This document shows, piece after piece, positions 63,501 to 64,000 of a stretch of 64,000 nt of DNA. How positions within the stretch are numbered: position 1 is the stretch's first letter; every line of letters starts with the position of its first letter. Source of the stretch: Thraustochytrium sp. TN22. Taxonomy: Eukaryota; Sar; Bigyra; Thraustochytrida; Thraustochytriidae. Where the stretch lies: assembly GCA_013306675.1 (NCBI GenBank), contig JABLUY010000004.1, positions 124,001 to 188,000 on the forward strand. Direction: 5' to 3'. A program made the translations under genes and the position numbers. The notes under the pieces were generated by a model that was given only the letters and a program-made list of their open reading frames with translations, searched no databases and had not been told where the DNA came from.

Positions 63501-64000
63501 ACTTGCGGTCCATGGCCGGGCCGGCCGATGACGCACGACGCGCCTTTCGAAGCTTGGACCGCGCCCGCAAAGGACGCGTCAGACTACAGGATGTGGTGAA
63601 TGTCTGCAGTGACCTCGGATTCGCTGAGGCGCAGGACAACCCGTGGGTGGCACAGGCCATCCTGTACATCGTGTGCGGGCGGCAGGCACGTGTCTTGGAG
63701 CGCGTGGCGCCGCCACGCGGCGTGGACTATGGAACGCTTCAGCAGTGGCTGTACCCGATGCCGGAGGCGCTACAGAGCAACCTGGCGGATGTGAAGCGCG
63801 CGCTACGGGACACTGCTCGCCGCGGGGGCGGCAGCATGGACGCGGACCGCGTACTGCGGGCCCTGGACAAGGACGGCACGGGCCGCGTGACACAAGCGGC
63901 GCTGCGAAACGCGCTGGGCAAGCTGTGCCCGCAGCTGCGCCCCAAGGACCTGAGCCGGCTCTCGAGCGAGGTGTTCTCCAGCGTGAGTGAGGACGGCGGG
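57509..64000 (+). CDS. Giant multi-EF-hand protein, 3' end beyond the window
   Basis: From the ATG at 57509 (MQARGDAVSRLRRKYKGEV) the frame is open to the last base: at least 2,164 residues with no intron needed. Many degenerate and several canonical EF-hand loops are spread along it: DQDGNGFLSAAQF (about residue 600), DRDGDGQVRYLEF (1102), DRDRDGVLSRREL (1315), DRDADGFVSQEEL (1440) and DKDGTGRVTQAAL (2120). Weaker loops such as DEDSSGSLRID and DKTRSGLVATRAF lie between. Most repeat partners have lost calcium ligands. Disordered stretches break the array (a His/Arg-rich linker near 430-480, and Ser/Asn/Arg tracts near 850 and 1200). Long EF-hand arrays of this kind occur in axonemal doublet proteins such as EFCAB6, which would suit the Chibby-like neighbour; this is inference. 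The start is tentative. Confidence 0.75.
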   Translation, partial: MQARGDAVSRLRRKYKGEVERLETKVKQHELHEARGWLRDQHARLDKSLDETAARVMIGGAEASSPRRRGWSPEAATRPQRAQRKIAAALARRKPRLEALLEEADPLHRGVLPAKVLTRILCEDLELACGVSDASHYLGTFFDPDRGLVDYEALLRSLAGAEASSAGAAPRTALATALRKVGLAAVREALRKHAVSEAAVTREVFRAALQELLPDSPDLRREAMRLFGIMQTRDHTVDLDALVDACFAPDGLAWESLCAALRTATFDRSLGREGIALDDLCDRLVDDGAALPSRDDLRSALQERGHMRTGDLVALRALLRAVRGPSSSSPSAHADRDTVDHGPRALARRLYRTLQESHGRDGRSLFRSIDRNQRGSLSRKDFARFLRAPAAACDALFDRFANPDNLLELNDFLSLLMYGKVQDGKQRLRSASPRHVRSHSASSPPRSPRRHRRHVKRHQDDRGERHHGHHHRREQRQSALAERMARIIRSEGWTSAKLRAHLERFDTRDAGLVSREQLATALKVFPCTREERVALADSLDEDSSGSLRIDRAVRAILHPGSLEQEARDADLLSRIHDDELRRVLLSIDAWKLRRLFFSHDQDGNGFLSAAQFSNLLENARVSATRKEIAILADRLAINLGTPGSVGYADLMKLLGTTVHGEAAAMQGADEKESASARTDLGSRLVEDVNFAALAARAGVRIEALLRRCARHEHENRRRGQRRGCITFDAFFRVLDAALDLREASCTALDLQHHVKKHLDTLEGASIVRYTSALEDLLRPEDREAELREHLLQRMSDHGFTQRKAVLQVFRLLDDRGEDALAQDAFERALATLGIAKPDKTVDFLLREFRVQRHRGSSSRSNNSSSKKDGHYRRRGTRIAYLELLHWLFASAKPKAPSQERPAAAGADDSDEEDYCGATVGADVRRLKKELASLDAGFFDELEDLKHSYAETVQRNQELETHLWKQCAETGVPPPMDTARLAKVSTSRVESVASSALVRRLRTRAAVLEGKEPEDSNHSTPRGTLGDRLRGALEHDPRVLQAILRRLEDAKTEEGEENDNAVDQRDNAHLFVVSASSFRSALQTRLAEYLTEPDLDELVRKFDRDGDGQVRYLEFIDAVRPLAPTSDAAHAAPPAIPSSPPQSASQRRRRRRRDGTKRDLLFDSDSDDSASSAFEKGKDDSPRRRPKGENSRRRSNASRSSSSSSNSSSSSNSSSSSSSRGGGFSRSGSGSDTSSIEEGVCPRRAQKTRPMRQRKRRAKSPLSAELSEELSPVFSPSWEDRSAFAKEQIRAVILRDALPTKEADKLDLRAAFDVLDRDRDGVLSRRELKALLERSEVSRELSRGEQRALLDALLPPGKREAGLRFPEFIRLVDRLGEDVESSPKRRAVLEDRLRHDLGQVDLEEDIGHDAANRREFHRLVDDRAVVPLTKEEKDALMDAVDRDADGFVSQEELNEFAHARPRSPLRKPERKRAELDMALERVRKLILKLADQGNGELDLAAAFNAFDKTRSGLVATRAFGIALHRAGFHLSAEEEDALMKRLDPHGSGSVEFVSFRSFATKSRRAERPKASSSSSSSKTGVALPATTLETLRKKLRQLRVGPSLNRHFRRFASTHKDALTVEELALLTRSVGLDLSKKQTHALLRRLASRGASVITFAELEAFADDKAGGAAGLQAPGLGREALLRMAIRKVRGATQDLHRALRQVASEDGAHVDRASFEAVLLSSGCNLPDQELDVLYESSPQNQLGEVRIADFLIAFLDVAALTRQFRAKNPRAASLLEALRRFVPGRRRTRQVEQNEDGESGNVMTRHDALRAVRQVGILAPAWQLEAALDLAQADDPGTVSLPLLCEVLTQPASPSPKKTSDNSSDAEAAAASAGSTDTVTSLVLMLRAALRERATKSTSGRTSESGAAASTMQDDMRSAIRAQLNVDVGEADAEVLERLLRLGRRGGGRKWHWDEFRQRMLGSDTVQLALQVDADTDPQAVRDAERAAKALHEHLRSMAGPADDARRAFRSLDRARKGRVRLQDVVNVCSDLGFAEAQDNPWVAQAILYIVCGRQARVLERVAPPRGVDYGTLQQWLYPMPEALQSNLADVKRALRDTARRGGGSMDADRVLRALDKDGTGRVTQAALRNALGKLCPQLRPKDLSRLSSEVFSSVSEDGG

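Noticed and set aside
1-64000. CRISPR arrays, riboswitches, bacterial ribosome-binding sites and virus-like elements
   Set aside because: The window is eukaryotic nuclear DNA. Tandem repeats present are contiguous micro- or minisatellites without spacers, and no reverse transcriptase, integrase, capsid or envelope-like frame was seen.

Overview
The window is very GC-rich nuclear DNA of a gene-dense, intron-poor, ciliated protist. The proteins are plainly eukaryotic: La, SF3B6, RBM39, UFL1, PI31, DUSP12, TEX264-like, CCDC77-like and Chibby-like. Most genes are single long open frames. The few introns I can support are short (about 60-100 bp, GT-AG). Gene content, GC level and the mix of bacterial-type metabolic enzymes with ciliary genes fit a stramenopile such as a labyrinthulomycete (thraustochytrid). 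That taxonomic guess is inference.

Layout, left to right. 1-9.3 kb: the end of an unknown gene; a divergent pair of RNA-binding genes (La and splicing factor SF3B6) sharing a 250-bp promoter; a membrane-anchored SGNH/GDSL-type hydrolase; a CCDC77-like centrosomal/ciliary coiled-coil protein; then 2 kb of gene-free DNA. 9.3-13.1 kb: a MULE-type transposase. 15-27.6 kb: a mitochondrial acyl-CoA dehydrogenase, an unusual fused arginine-biosynthesis enzyme (acetylornithine aminotransferase joined to ornithine acetyltransferase), a polytopic membrane protein, and the divergent pair UFL1 (UFMylation ligase) and PI31 (proteasome regulator). 28.3-32.0 kb: a large RNase H-fold transposase of a family I cannot name.

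32.3-43.7 kb is the most rearranged part. A block carrying a small two-span membrane-protein gene ('gene B'), the 3' half of a TEX264-like gene and the 3' end of the RBM39 gene occurs three times in tandem in different states of completeness. The intact TEX264-like gene lies at the left end and the intact RBM39 gene at the right end. A minisatellite of about 150 bp has grown in the first unit. A Harbinger/PIF transposon with perfect 44-bp terminal inverted repeats lies between the first and second units.

43.5-64 kb: RBM39 and an Elp3-family tRNA-modification enzyme with an atypical radical-SAM cysteine motif sit head to head. They are followed by a class III nucleotide cyclase fused to a voltage-sensor-like membrane domain, a small coiled-coil gene, a DUSP12/Yvh1-type phosphatase, a spliced Chibby-like gene, and a giant multi-EF-hand protein that runs off the right edge.

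Themes: head-to-head gene pairs are frequent (La/SF3B6, UFL1/PI31, RBM39/Elp3-like, Chibby-like/EF-hand). Several promoters share a short AT-rich TTTGAA/TTCAAA element, in some cases beside an AAGC tandem tract. Ciliary genes (CCDC77-like, Chibby-like, possibly the EF-hand giant) imply a flagellate stage. No tRNA, rRNA, CRISPR array or virus-like element was recognised.
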